A DNA stretch of 64,000 nt from Pelecanus crispus (lineage: Eukaryota > Chordata > Aves > Pelecaniformes > Pelecanidae). A program made the translations under genes and the position numbers. The DNA is taken from NCBI RefSeq assembly GCF_030463565.1, contig NC_134662.1, forward strand, positions 4,503,001 to 4,567,000, in the 5' to 3' direction. The notes beneath the pieces were generated by a model. The model saw only the letters and a program-made list of their open reading frames with translations. It was not told the origin of the DNA and made no database searches. Below, in pieces: positions 35,301 through 47,659 of this stretch (position 1 is the stretch's first letter; every line of letters starts with the position of its first letter).

Positions 35301-36298
35301 TCATTACCGTATGAGATAATTTGGCTGAAGGGCTGAACGTCAGCCATCATTTCCATTTGCTTCTGCCTGCTCCTTCCACTGCTGTTGCCAGCTGAGGTTC
35401 TGTGTCAGATGCAGCCTGAGGACTTCCAGAGGAAGGGGCTGTGCAGGCCCAGTGTATTCTGGCCTGTTCACCATCAGCGAATCTGTGTTTAGGCTGTCCT
35501 GTCAGTAGATCTTGTTTAATGCAGAGCAAGCAAATAGCTTGTGTGAGGAAGGGCAGTGTTTTAATTAAATAAACATAACATGGGGCTCGCACACAAAAGG
35601 GGGAATCTCTGGGAATACAGTAACTGATAATATTATAAATATTTCTACATCTTGTGCAGTTTAACATTACAGTTACTCTTCTGCAGTTAATGTGCAAAAA
35701 GTTGTTGCAGAAGATTCCCTTGCAGATAACTTCCTAATCTGTGTGGGAAGGTGCTCCCATTACGCTGACACTCCCCTCCCAGCATAAACCAAACAACTTC
35801 TGTGGGTTTTTTCCTGCTCTGAGCAAAGGCCGTTACTTCCGCAGCATGTCCGGGATGATTTCTGGTGGCCACAACGCCATGGGAGCCACAGGCACCAGCC
35901 CTTCCACGAATGATCTCGCCAGCCTCATACAAGCGTGAGTAGGGAGCTGGGTGTTTTCCCATTGCCTTGGTTAGTAAATGGATTTTGGGGTTTTTCTGAC
36001 CAGAAGTGGAACTTAAATTTAACAGTTGAGGAAGGCTTAAATGTTGGGTGAGGTACTGCCTCTTTTGGTGGCGTGAACTACTTGTTAGAGTTTTGACAAT
36101 CGGCTGTAAAGAATTTCCCAGCACCAGACCGTGTTTGTGTGTGTGTAAGAGCACGAATGGGACTGTCGCTTGTTCTCCTTCAGGGGCCAGCAGTTTGCTC
36201 AGCAGATGCAGCAGCAGAATCCTGAACTAATAGAGCAGCTACGAAGCCAGATCAGGAGTCGAACTCCAAGTGCCAGTAACGAAGACCAGCAGGAATGA
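29350..36298 (+). CDS. SGTA: Small glutamine-rich TPR-containing protein alpha, complete
   Basis: SGTA is a cytosolic co-chaperone that receives tail-anchored and mislocalised membrane proteins, binds Hsp70/Hsp90 through its TPRs and works with the BAG6-UBL4A complex. Ten coding exons join in phase to 312 codons (human 313): 29350-29449, 30670-30773, 30981-31065, 31728-31827, 32977-33081, 33272-33410, 34255-34317, 34753-34790, 35845-35934, 36184-36298. They encode the N-terminal dimerisation domain ([14 protein letters not shown]), an acidic linker, three TPRs ([59 protein letters not shown]) and a C-terminal Asn-Pro/Gln-rich region ([33 protein letters not shown]). A non-coding first exon ends at 27989; the ATG follows an acceptor near 29293. 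The stop is 11 bases before a donor at 36309/36310, so the 3' UTR is spliced. Confidence 0.97.
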
Positions 36299-36623
36299 GC
36301 ACTCCAGGTGAGGCTGTAGCCAGGAGTGCTGCTGTACTGTGGCCAGCTGAGTGGGAATTTATGTATTTGGCTGCAATATCTGTCTTGTGCCTTAATTTAG
36401 CGATTTGGTGTGTCTCCCTTCCATAGAGACTGGGTTCTCTGCATCAGTACTGCTAGTACTGTGCCTCAGATGCAAGGCCCTCAGGAGCGGTGAATTAGAA
36501 CTTCCCTCATGTATTGTGTGACTGACAAACGAGTTTTGTTATCTAGTGTTCACAGTGGTTAAAGGGACACTTTATTTTCTTAAAGACTGAATTTGCAAAT
36601 GTCTTCTCTTCCTGTCTCTGCAG

Positions 36624-38104
36624 CGCAGTCCGTGGGAACTATGTTCTTTGCTTTAAAAACTGGAAGCCATGTGCGTGTTGCCATTTCTTGAGTTGGAAGT
36701 GTCCAAGAGGGGGGAAAAAATAATGGAAAAACAAAATACTTTATATGACCTGCATGTTAAAGACAGATTCACGCTTTCTTTCCCTAGTCTTCATCCCTGC
36801 TCCTCCCCCTCAGCCTTTCCACTAGTCTTATTTTTCTTCTGGAAGATCCAGCAAGCTGAACACAAACCAGCATCAACAGCCTTTCTAAAGAAACTCAGAA
36901 AATTAACTACACTGTTACATTTCTATGTTATTTGCTACATGGGAATTTTTTAACCCGTTTTTGAAGAACGATGCACTCTTCACTACAGGACGTCTTCACT
37001 TTACTGCCCACGTGCCACTTCAAAGAAGTGTTCAAGTCCTACCTAACCCCCATCCTGCCCCGTTTAATCTTCCTGCCAGTTACGAGATGGTAGTGTTCGA
37101 ACACTCTGGAGATCACGGGATCTTCTTGCCTCCAGGAACAGGGTTTCTGTTGATTAGATTCACTGCGTTTCTCATTCAGGTCTGTAGCAACATTGCCAGC
37201 GTTGTTAATACACAGGAGTTTGGTGGTCGCCTCTCAAAGGTTAGTGTTAATGTGTCAGGCGGGTTGGGACTGGCCAGGAAGAACGTGCCCGTGTGCGACG
37301 ACTCCTTTAGCGAGCGTTTCCAGGTACGCTTCTTGGGGTTCTATCCCAGTCCTGACAAAAATTGTCTAGTGTTTAGTAATTATGGTTCTGTTGTTGGAAT
37401 GATCCAATCTGTGAACTAGTCAGGTGGACAGTAAGAAAGATACGATGTTTTTGGTGTTTAAAAGTGGGGTTTTTTTCTTCTTCTGCTTTTTTAATCTGTC
37501 TTTTATGCATGTAAGTAATCAACCTGGTTGACTGTGCTAATGGTTGGAACAGAGGGCGCCTGAGCAGAGAGCAGAAGGAATAAAAATGCTGCTTGGATAG
37601 TAAGGAATCAAGCAGCTGCTGGTTCAACGTGGGGGATTGGTGAGGAGCGGTTATGCCTCAGGATAATATATGCCTCACGCTATAGTGTGTGAGATGAGGG
37701 GAAAAAGCTCCTGTAGCCAACGAGCGACCCCCAGCTCTCCGCTCCTCTGGAGTTACCCGTGTCCTTCCTTGGGCGAGCAGAAAGCTCTGGCCAGTTCCCC
37801 CTAGAAGTCACTAGTCAATTCCCTTAGAAGTCGCTAGTTGAGGCCAGAGGCTTTTATATTGACCTCAGAATTGTTTTTAAAGTAGTTATTTGGTGGGGAA
37901 GGTGTGTTCACGGCCGGACTGCCGGGCAAAAAGTATCTGGTCTGAAGGCGGGTAGGTGTGAGATGGAAAACGCCCTTTCAGGAGACCTGGTGGTGTGAGT
38001 GAGCAGGTATATCTGAAGATTAATATCAAGATAAAGAAAAAAAAAAAATATTTGTAAATGCTCCATAAAGTAATATGTGGTTAATGTAACTTGTGAAGAA
38101 TAAA
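36624..38104 (+). terminator. SGTA: SGTA 3' UTR exon and polyadenylation signal
   Basis: The donor after 36309 (CCAG|GTGAGG) pairs with the acceptor CTGTCTCTGCAG ending at 36623. The resulting non-coding exon runs about 1.5 kb to AATAAA at 38099-38104. It contains no long open frame. Another AATAAA-like site near 37579 could give a shorter form. Confidence 0.65.
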
Positions 38105-39256
38105 ATATTTGGACACTTTCTTTGTTATCCCTCTTGCCCGGATGACTGAAGCAAGGCTCGGCTCGGGCGCGCATTGGGCTGCCGTGCCCGTTTCCGCGCC
38201 GCTGACCGCAGAGGCTTGTGCGGGGTCAGGGCTCCGCTCCCTCGGGGCTGTGACCGCCGTGAGGCACAACCTACAGACGGGTTTTATCCACCTCTTCCAG
38301 CTTTTTTGTTCTTTCCTGCTGAAATGCTCCTCCTGGGTATTGCTGCAGCACAGAAACAGGAACTCTCTCTTTCCATGGCTGCCTCCCCTGCTCTCCCTTT
38401 AAGTTCTTTCCAGCTGTTTTCTGTAACCTAGCAAAAGGAAACATTTTGGGACTGTAGGACAGTGTGGAAAGAAAAAGCTCAAGAATATTGAAAAGAAGGA
38501 AACTGTGGGCATTTTTCCTCCTTTTTCAGATCATTTCAGAGCTGTTCCCCTCTCTCCTTACCCTCCTTGCTCTGCTGTAGCTGTAGATCTATTTCCTTAT
38601 GTCCCTTGGTGGTTTTTCTCTTTATACCACAGGGTTCAGCGTGCAGCTCTCCAGGGGAAGTGCTCCTGCCCTTGTAAGCCTGTGGCCATCCTCGATGGAG
38701 GAGGAGAGAGCGGGACGCTGGTTTTGGTGACTGTGGCTCTGGGTGCTGCCTGCGGCTGAACTCGGAGCAGAGAGCCAGCAGCCTGCTTTCGGCAGAGCCG
38801 GTTTCCTTCCAGGCTCCCACATTTCCTAACTTCCCTGGGGAGCATGCTGACAGCAAAACGAATTGAATGGTGGGGTTTTTTTAGGTTCATTTCAGCTCTC
38901 CCAGGGGCCTTCTGCAGCTATTTTAACCGAATTTACATGTTTCTTTAACTAAAAGCAGCCGAAAACCTGCAGAAAGAGGGAACGTAGTGGTGGAGGATGC
39001 TCTTCCTTAGCTGTGGGCCTCCTCCCCGGGTTTGGCTAGCTCGGGCGTGACTCGCACCTCGCTCTTTTCCCGGTGGCGGCCCCGGTCAGCACCGGCGGCC
39101 CCGGACAGCTCTGCGGGGCTGGCGCTGCCCCGGAACCCGCGGCCGCGGTCCGTGTTTCCCGCGGGCGCTGCTCAGCGGCGCACGGCACCGCCCGGGCGGG
39201 CGCTAGGCGAGCCACTCCCCCTAGGGCGTGGGCGGGCTGACGGGCGGCCCTCGTAG

Positions 39257-39360
39257 CCAATGGCTAGTCGTCTTTTCCCGCCGCGGCCAATGGGGAGGCG
39301 TCGTGGGCGGGTACTATTGCGGGGGGCTGCTTGCACGGGGGTTCGAGCGGGAGCCGGCGC
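39257..39360 (+). promoter_or_regulatory. SLC39A3: SLC39A3 CpG-island promoter and non-coding first exon
   Basis: Two CCAAT boxes 30 bases apart (39257-39261 and 39287-39291) flank a TTTTCCCGCC E2F-like site (about 39272-39281) in a CpG island. A consensus donor GTGAGT starts at 39361, so a short first exon probably ends at 39360. A further possible untranslated exon ends at a GAGGAG|GTGAGG donor near 40117, after an acceptor near 40040. Confidence 0.6.
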
Positions 39361-42300
39361 GTGAGTGGGGGGGGGCCGAGGGGAGGGGGCCGTTGCCGGG
39401 GTAACGGGGGTGGCGGTTGGGGTACGGGGGGGGGGCCGGGGGCGGTTTCCTGAGGTAATGGTGGGGCTGGGGGGGGGCCGGGAGGCGTAACGGGGGTGAC
39501 AGCGGGGCCGGGGGGCTCTTGGTGAGGTAACGGGGGGCTAAGGGGGGCGGTGGCGGGGGTTTGGGGTGCGGGGCTCCAGGCTGGGCCCCCTCCCCGGCTG
39601 CGAGGGACGCCCCGCTCCCCGGCTGAAGCAAGCCCCGGCCCAGCTGCCGACCACCCTCTCCCAGCAACCCTTATAGTTGTGTCCCCCCGCCATCTCTGCA
39701 CCCTTTTGGGGGGCTCAAGCGGCTGAGGCCTGCTCTGGCGGCCTGGGAGGAGCCCCCCCCGCCCCCAGCACCCCCCTCTCCAGGGCGAGCAGGGTGATTT
39801 CAAGTGCCTTCAGGTGTTGGGAGGCACTAGGACAAGTGCGGCTCTGGGGACATCCAGCCTGGTTTCAGCATCGTGTTGTGCCACTGCGTTGGGGGCATCG
39901 TGTGTGTTTTTAACAGAAAAACTGTGATTTAAAGGATTGTGCTTAAGGAAACCCCTTTTTTTGTTCCACAGAGGGCTGTCTCCTTTATCTAATAGCCACT
40001 AAGCTAAGCAGTAACTGTCCTGAGTTAATTCTTTGTTACAGAAGTTTTCAGGCTGATGAAATAATCCAGACGTCAGCGGCACTGGCTCCTGAACGCTGGG
40101 CTGTCGGAAAGAGGAGGTGAGGAGAAACACAAGGTATTTCTTGTACTTACTGCTTTGTTTTTCACTAAGCTGCTTTCTGCCCCGGGTCAGGGGGCACTGA
40201 AGGGTGGCTGCTCCGCTTGCTGTTGGGAGCTTGAAGCTTTACACTTTGTTGGGGGCTGTTGCTGGGTTAAAAAAAAAAAAGAAAGAAAAAAAAAATTAGG
40301 CTAGGTGGTTTCTGAATTTCTGAGTAGAAGCCAGGTGTGTTCCAGAGGAGGTGTGAATTCTGGAAAAGGAGGTTTTTCCTCCTCTCATCTGTCCTGGGAG
40401 CTGCCTGCCTGCCTAACACAGCGGGTGCGGGTGGTGCCTTCGCACCCAGCGGGTGCAGTCGCAAGCTCTCGTGATCCGTGATCCCAAGGCGTTGTTGCTA
40501 ACGTCGTTTTCTGAGAGAGTTCATTTGAGAAGCTTGGCATAACAACACACTGGCGCTGCGCGAGGTGAAATCCTTGTCGTTTTGTTGACGCTGAAACTGC
40601 AGCGCACGCTTTACAAAGGCGGCGTGACTCGTTAGCTGTGTCAGCACAGCGCTGACGAGTGTTGGCAGTCCTGGAGTCAACGTCTCCGGAGAGGGAGCCT
40701 GCTCGTCAGCCGCAGCGACAGGCTGCCTGCCGCGGAAGCCCTGCCAACATACGCCGAGATTTCAGGCTGTGGACTTGTTCAGACCTGGCTCGGCTGCTGG
40801 GTTCACCAGGGAGTGAGTCAATCAGTGTCATCCGAGCAGGGTTTTCTTCTGATGAACATCGCTTCCCATGGATACCCGGCTGAGAACCAGACCTGTCACA
40901 GATGGCCTGGCCGCCATGACCTCTCTGCTTGCTCCTGCTTGAACTGCAAACTTGGAAGAAGGCTTTAAACTCCCTTACCAAGTACAGAGTCACTCAGTCT
41001 CCCACTTTCCTTTTAATAAAAGCACCATTTATGCAGCCCACTGCACTGAAATGCTGATAGTGATTAATGCTGTCAGCCCTCAAGGGAGACTTTAGCCTCA
41101 GGAATCTTTTGTGTTAAAATTAATTTGCCGCTCCAACAAGCAGGTATCCAATTATTTACCTTGTCCATCACAGGTGTGGGTGTCAGTGTGGCTGGAAGTG
41201 TTCTGTGTTAGTTCGTTACCCCGATACACGCTGCAGCGCCTCGTCAGTGCTCGGGGCTGTCTGGCAGCCCTTACCGGGGTGACCTGCGAGAGAACCTTCT
41301 CGAGGTGCCATTGATTTGACTTTACAAATCAATTCGGTGCGGGTGGAAGGTGAAATCCTCTGAGGTGCTGGCTGTGCTGCTGCGAGAGCAAGCAGCAGCA
41401 GAGGGACCTGTTCGTGTTTACGTATTTTTATAAATAGATTTTACATTGTTATTTTGTAAAATGATTTTAGGAAAACAAGTTTCACTGCTGCTGTGTGTAA
41501 CCTGAAGGGAAACGCTTTCACATTTCAGACTGAGTCAATTTTTGTGACTTAGGCAACTCAAATCTTGCGTTTTTCTCTTGTATAAAACAATCTCTGCTTC
41601 CTCTTTTGTTACAGCCTGTGGACAATAGAGAACCTTGCAGTGAATTTCTCCATAGGGTTTCCCTTTAGAGACGTGTATCGGTCGGCAATCCAAGCTTCCA
41701 CTGACTCCTGGTACAGAGCAAACAACCAACTGTAGAGGCTGCGACCCACCCGAGCGAGGTGGTGACAGTGGCTCAGGAAACCGAGCAGGAATGAATCCCA
41801 TAGTCTGGTTTCAAGGGCAATACAAAAAAAAAACCCGTGTGAATGTTGGAGACCTTTAAGTTCATTTCTGGTTGATAAAAAGCCACCAGCTCAAGCCCAT
41901 ATTTATTTCTCATGGTTCAAAACCAAAGACTTGATCCTTTGGTTGGACTCAGGTGGATCTTACTGCAAGATCAAGTGTTTTGTGCCTGCCGCTGCGCAGT
42001 GGTTTCAAATGAAGCCTCTAAAAACTGAGGCTGTGCCAGTTCTGTGTGGCCGGTACAATTTTTACAAGGCTTTTAAATTGCTGCAGTTAAATTTTCTCTT
42101 CTCTGCTGTTCCTCTACCCCACTGTGCGTGAGGTGCTGCCACCATCATCTCCAGAGGCAACCTCTGGGGAGTTCAGGTGATTCCTGTACAGAGGCTGGCA
42201 CACACTTTGGGATGCAGGGGGCTGTTCTGCACCGTATATGCTTCCATAGGAAAATCTCTTGTGTTTTACTCCCATCCACAGGTACTGAGCCCAGGAGCGC

Positions 42301-42422
42301 CTTTCCCTTGAGGTCTGTCTGTGCCGTCGCTCGCCGATGTCCCCGCTCTAACAGCGGCCGGCGGGACCCCACCAGCTGCCATCCGCGGGGCCCTCGGCAG
42401 GGAGCGTTCACCAGGAAGCACA

Positions 42423-43944
42423 ATGAAGATCGTGGTCACCAAAGTGCTGTGTCTGCTGGGCATCTGTGTCCTCATGCTGCTTGGGTCCCTTCTCCCTGTC
42501 AAGATAATTGAGGCCGATTACGAGAAAGCTCATCGGTCCAAGAAGGTTCTTGCCCTCTGCAATTCTTTTGGAGGAGGAGTCTTCCTGGCCACCTGCTTCA
42601 ACGCCTTGCTGCCTGCTGTGAGAGAAAAGGTAACCGCTCACGAGCCTCTGGCTTACGAGCGATTTTAACGAACCTGTGCCGCTGATTATGTTGGGGACCC
42701 CTGGGCAGGGGGGACCATCCCGCCCTCTCCTGCCCTGCAGGAGTCCAGGCTGCCAGCCCTCTGCCCCTGCGGAAGTGGGGGTGAAGGGTCTGTGTCTTGC
42801 CCGCATGGCCCACAAAGCCTCCTCAGAACCGGCTGCGCTGTGCCTGGTGTTTCAGATCACGAGGGCGAGCTGTGCCCGCCTCCCATTTGGCTACCACTGG
42901 CTGTCCGGGTGGAGTAACTGGAGATGTTTTTGGCAGAAGCAGGCTGAGCATCACCGGGGGTGTGAGGCACAAACTCCTGCCGTCGACGCTGCGTTTTAAA
43001 ACGCTTTCAGACAGTCACTAACCTTCCACTGGATAGGAAATAGGTTCCCTGTCTCTTACGCCAAGGCCTGCATACAAGGGTATTAAAGCATCCTGGATCA
43101 ATTTAGTGTCCATCTAGAGTTGTGTGAACACAATAGGAATATGTCCCTTTAGAGGGACAAAGGTGATTGATTCATTCACTGTGGATTGTTTGCTTCGTTC
43201 CAGCTCGATGAAGTTCTCAGGCAGGGGAATGTGACCACAGACTACCCGGTGGCTGAGACCATCATGATGGTTGGCTTCTTTGTGACGGTCTTTGTGGAGC
43301 AGCTTGTCTTGACCTTCCAGAAGGAAAAGCCCTCCTTCATTGACTTAGAGACCTTCAATGCTGGTTCAGATGTCGGGAGCGACTCTGAATATGAGAGTCC
43401 CTTCATCGCATCTTCCCGAGGGCGCACATTGTACAGTGAACACGGTCACCACTCCCACAGCCACGGCCTGAATATCCAGGAGCTCTCCCGCTCCAGCCCC
43501 TTACGGCTTATCGGGCTGGTCTTTGCTTTGTGCACACACTCCATCTTCGAGGGACTGGCCCTGGGCTTGCAGGAGGAGGGCAGCAAAGTCATGAGCTTGT
43601 TCCTAGGAGTTGCCATTCATGAGACGCTGGTAGCGGTGGCGTTGGGCATCAGCATGGCCAAGACCTCATTGCCACTGAAGGATGCTGTGAAGATGGCGGT
43701 CACGGTGAGCCTGATGATTCCTCTGGGCATTAGCATCGGGATGGGGATTGAGAGCACCCAAAATGCGGCCAGCAGCATTGCTTCCCTGCTCCTGCAAGGC
43801 ATCGCAGGGGGCACTTTCTTGTTCATCACCTTCTTTGAGATCCTTGCGAAGGAGCTGGAAGACAAGAACGACCGTCTCCTGAAGGTTCTCTTCCTGGTGC
43901 TGGGCTACGCGGCCCTGGCTGGGCTGGTCTTCTTCAAGTGGTGA
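42423..43944 (+). CDS. SLC39A3: Zinc transporter ZIP3, complete
   Basis: SLC39A3 is a ZIP-family importer that moves zinc into the cytosol across the plasma membrane. Two coding exons (42423-42629, 43204-43944) join in phase 0 to 315 codons (human 314). The 5' splice acceptor for the ATG exon is at 42281. Eight hydrophobic segments are visible. The long cytosolic loop carries an acidic/serine stretch (SDVGSDSEYESPF) and the His-rich motif HGHHSHSHG. The metal-site helices are intact: THSIFEGLALGLQ (helix IV) and AIHETLVAVALGIS (helix V). The C-terminus ends GLVFFKW. AATAAA lies at 44392-44397. The gene follows SGTA on the same strand, in the same relative order as human. Confidence 0.96.
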
Positions 43945-44391
43945 GCGCGAGAGCGATGGGAAGCAAACCTCACCTCCTTCCCTTGCAAACGGCACCGGAG
44001 ATGAGCCTCCTCGTCAGCCAAGGGGGACACTGAAGCTCAATGGCCAAGTGAAACATCACGGTCCGGGTGGTATTTCCGTATTGACCTGAAGAAGGAGAAT
44101 TTCCTCCTGCGTCCTCAGAAGGAGATAAAAAATGAGGAGTGTCCCAGCATAGGTGTCGCAAGGTATCGTCCCTGCCTGTTGGATCTGTGGGTGCAGCAGC
44201 TTGCGCTGAGATTAGTCAAGACAAACGCTAAGAATCTGTTTCTAAGGCTGCCTGCAAAGAGCTCGTCAAGCGTGTGGTTTCCTTTTAATCTGCGTAGCCA
44301 GCCCGCTCCCTCCTTCCCCTCACGCCCGTTGCAGAAACTGAGTCTGGTTCCTTCACTCTCAGGCCCTGAGAAGGTGAGAAACAATAACAGA

Positions 44392-44397
44392 AATAAA
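44392..44397 (+). terminator. SLC39A3: SLC39A3 polyadenylation signal AATAAA
   Basis: First canonical signal after the SLC39A3 stop (about 450 bases downstream). Another AATAAA lies at 46407-46412 and could serve a much longer form. Confidence 0.6.
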
Positions 44398-44399
44398 GT

Positions 44400-45283
44400 C
44401 AAAAGCAGGTGGGGTCACGGATTGCACAGATGCACTAAGCTGCTTTTGCTAGCTTAGTTTTGAGCAAAACCTGGTTGTAATAGCTGCCAAAAATAACATC
44501 CCTTCTGGGGCCGCTCCGTGTGCCTGGTGCCGCAGCTCCCCCTGGGCAGAGCTTCCATTTTAACCCACAAGTGGCTCTGGGAGCTTTTGTTTTCTCAGAG
44601 TGATTAACGGAAGAAATGAGGCCAGGCCGGGCCCCGTCCCCTGCCTCTCATCCCTACGTTGAGCATTCCCTAAAGAAAACCTCCAGCAGCGTGCTAGCGT
44701 ATCATTTGAAGATCCTCACGTCCCTGTCTGAAGGCCCTTCTGCAGCGCTCACAGAGCCCGGGATCCGTTCGTTTGTAAGAAGCAGCACTATCCAGCGTTA
44801 ATATTTTAGGGCAAGCGTTTGTGTTTAAATGGTCTGCAGCAAAATGGGTTTAGTGGTCCCCATCAAACACGTCTCCAGGGCTGCTCCGCTCTCGCTCTGG
44901 GCAGGCTCACGTGGCTGTACCGATGCGTGAGCGAGAGCTGCGCCGCAGAGGCTTTGCACGGCGTTCTGTCGCTGTTTTCAAAGGAGAGAAATCTCTTCCC
45001 TGGGGGTTTACGAGGTTGTGGAAGGGCTGATTAGAGGCACTTGCCATCTGACTGCACACAAGCAGATCTCTCGGCAGCCCCGGAGCGCAGCCCCCGGGGA
45101 AGCACAGCGTGCTGCGGGTCGCGTTGTGATCCTTGGGATTTGCCCTCCGCGGCAAGGAGCTCGGATCAGAGGCTGGAGCCGGGAACCTGCCGCGGCTGTA
45201 ACACAAGAGAGCGGCTCCCGCTCCCCAGCCCGGCAGGGTGACAACGCAGCCGCGCTCCTCACCAGCCTCTCGCGGGGGATGCA
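44400..45283. other. Intergenic, nothing recognisable
   Basis: Mixed-composition spacer after SLC39A3. No exon, repeat family or strong motif cluster was recognised. Confidence 0.4.
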
Positions 45284-45680
45284 TTTTAATTAGACATAGC
45301 CTTCGCTTCTGCAGCAGCTTCTGCGGGCAGAGCGGAGCTTTTGGAAGCGCTGATGGAATTATAATGATGCAGAGCGGGGCTTAGCCGTGGCGCAGTCCCC
45401 GTTATCGTGATCCAAGCGGGGAAGAAGGATGGGCGAGACTGTGAAACAGCATCTTGGAGCCAGTGGTTGGCACAGCTGCAGCATATGGAGGCTGATGAGG
45501 ATCATCTGACAGTTCCTGGTGCTCGGTATTTTAATTGCTGCAACATACCGAAGTCAATTAATCTTGCTTTGAAAAACCTGGAGCGGAAGGGGGGAGTAGG
45601 GAGGGTTATTTTAGGCCTCAGATGACACAAATTAGCAGGGCCTGATGAGAATGTAATTTGCCTCGACTTGGTAAACCTCC
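45284..45680. promoter_or_regulatory. Candidate homeodomain/bHLH enhancer between SLC39A3 and DIRAS1
   Basis: This is an AT-rich island in GC-rich DNA with no coding potential. It contains several TAAT cores (TTTTAATTAGA near 45284, TTTTAATTGC near 45530, GTCAATTAATC near 45553, CAAATTAGC near 45628, TGTAATTTG near 45652) plus E-boxes CATATG (45482) and CATCTG (45503). The 14-mer ATTTTAATTGCTGC (45528-45541) recurs exactly at 47058-47071. Enhancer function is inferred from motif density and contrast with the flanks. Confidence 0.35.
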
Positions 45681-45699
45681 GTGTGTTATTTCAGTCCTC

Positions 45700-47030
45700 G
45701 CAGGCAGCTTGCGCGGGGCAGCATCGCTCCCGGCGGGTGTTTCTCCGTGTTGGTGCTCGTCCCGGGCAGGGGGGCCGGGGCAGGAGAGGTGAGGTGTGAC
45801 GCCGTGTTGGGGAGCACAGCGCCGAGCGTCCTTTCAGGGGCACAGCCGCTGGGTTCCTGCCTCTGCCTCATCGTTCCTGCAGCGAACGCTTTTCTTGTAG
45901 GGTTTTTTTTTTCCCCCCCCTGTCTCTGGGAGATGCTTGCGTTTGCCCAGGGTAGCGATGGAGGCAGGGCCTTGAGGTCGTGGTGCATCCTGTCCTTCCT
46001 CATCCTTCCCACCTGCGCTCCAGGGGCTGATGTGCTAAAGCCAAGACAAGCTGTTGATGGGAGGAGATTTTCTTTACCTGTGCCCAAAAGATCATGAGTG
46101 ATCCGCTAATGTGAGCAGGGATTGGGGATCTCCCCGCCGTCCCTGTGTCTGGCGTCAGTGTGACAGCGGGGGGAGCGGGCTGCAGCCTCCATTTTACACC
46201 CTTTCTTTTTCTGGTGGGGTCTGGGATCGGGGCTGGCTCGGGGGGTCATGAAGCACCGCCAGACGCTGAGCTCTCGCCCCTCTTCCCGCCTTGCCAGGGG
46301 GCTCCCGATGCCTGGGGGGGGGGGGTATTCCCCTGCACGCAGCAGCGTGCGGCGCTCCTGGGCTGGTTTAGGAGTGGAGGAGGACGAGCCCCGATCTGCC
46401 GCTCCCAATAAAGGCTCTGCCCTTCTCCCCTTTGTGTCACTTGTTTGTTTGGAGACCCCCATCGCTCCCTGAGCGCCCGCATCACGCGGCGGGAGCCACC
46501 TGCGCGTCCCCGAGGTGGGCCGAGCCCCCCGGGAGCCAAACCCCACAGCAGGGATGGGGTGGGCGGCAGCGCGGGGCTGCTGGCCGGACCCCCACGAAGC
46601 CGTGCCGAGCTCGGAGGGGGAGCGTGGGGGGCAGGACCCTCCGCTCCCCGCTTCTCCCACCTCGCAGCCTGCTCGGCGTCGGCCTGATTCAGCCCCGTGT
46701 GCGTGGCCGGCAGCGTCCCCGTTGTGTAACGCTTGGCGGGGAGCTGGGGACTGAATGAAACGGGGGAGGAGCTGCAGCGAAAATGATCAAGGAAACTCAT
46801 TCATTTCCTCTAACGAGTAGTATCCGTCCGGCTAATCACGCCGCGGGGACGGGGAGCTGCCTGGCAGCCTGGCTTTCCGGCGGGAGGGAGCTGCGGCTGC
46901 CGGCATGGGCCCTGTCCCCAAGGGGGACGGCCGGTGTCCCCCGGGGGAGAGGCGGCCGCGGGCCCGGCAGCGCTCCTCGATGGCGTGCGTGTTGACAGCT
47001 GCGTGGGTGCCGCCGCGGCCCCGCTCCTCC
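45700..47030. other. Intergenic GC-rich spacer
   Basis: No gene was recognised. A short AT-richer patch at about 46755-46845 (TGATCAAGGAAACTCATTCA followed by a GGCTAATCACG site) interrupts GC-rich DNA and may be regulatory. Open frames here overlap on both strands and look like composition artefacts. Confidence 0.4.
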
Positions 47031-47037
47031 GCCGGCA

Positions 47038-47071
47038 GCTATTAATAGCAGCTGCGGATTTTAATTGCTGC
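47038..47071. promoter_or_regulatory. Palindromic AT island flanked by an E-box, upstream of DIRAS1
   Basis: GCTATTAATAGC (47038-47049) is a perfect 12-bp palindrome that runs into the E-box CAGCTG (47049-47054). The ATTTTAATTGCTGC 14-mer follows at 47058-47071 and is shared with the candidate enhancer at 45528. The surrounding DNA is very GC-rich. Confidence 0.35.
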
Positions 47072-47659
47072 CGCTCAGGAGCGAGCGTGAGTCACGCGGC
47101 CTGGCCTGGCAGCACCTCCGCCGGGCCCACCGGCACCGGCAGACCCCAACCTTGGCAAGGGACCCGCGAACTCCCGGGGCTCGCGGTGGCCTCAAGCTCC
47201 GGTGCCGGGGCGGAGAGCCGGCTTTCCTCTGGCAGCGGAGCCTGGGGGCTGCGGGATCCTCCACGGTGCGGCCTTTGCCGGGGACGGTGGGCCCTTGCGC
47301 CCACGCCGCTCGGCTGCTCAGGCCCCAATCCCGCTCGGCCGCGGTGCCCGCAGAGGGGACGCTGTGGTTGGCGACGGTGCCGCTGTGCACGCGCGTGTCT
47401 GCCGGGGCGCCCGGGCCTGTGCTGGTGCGGTGGCACCACGGGCAGCTGTGTCCCCAAACCCTGACCCCGCTGTGGCCACCTCCGAGTGTCACGGGGGGCT
47501 TGTGACACCCTGCCGCTGCCTGCACCCTGCCGGCTCGGGGTGTCGGCGTCCGTCTGTCCTGTCCGTGTGTCCCTGTGTACCCCGTCACCATCTGTGGGTC
47601 TCTGGCCCCATCCACGCGTCCCTGGACTGCGCATCCCTGTCCGTGTTCCTCTTCATGGG

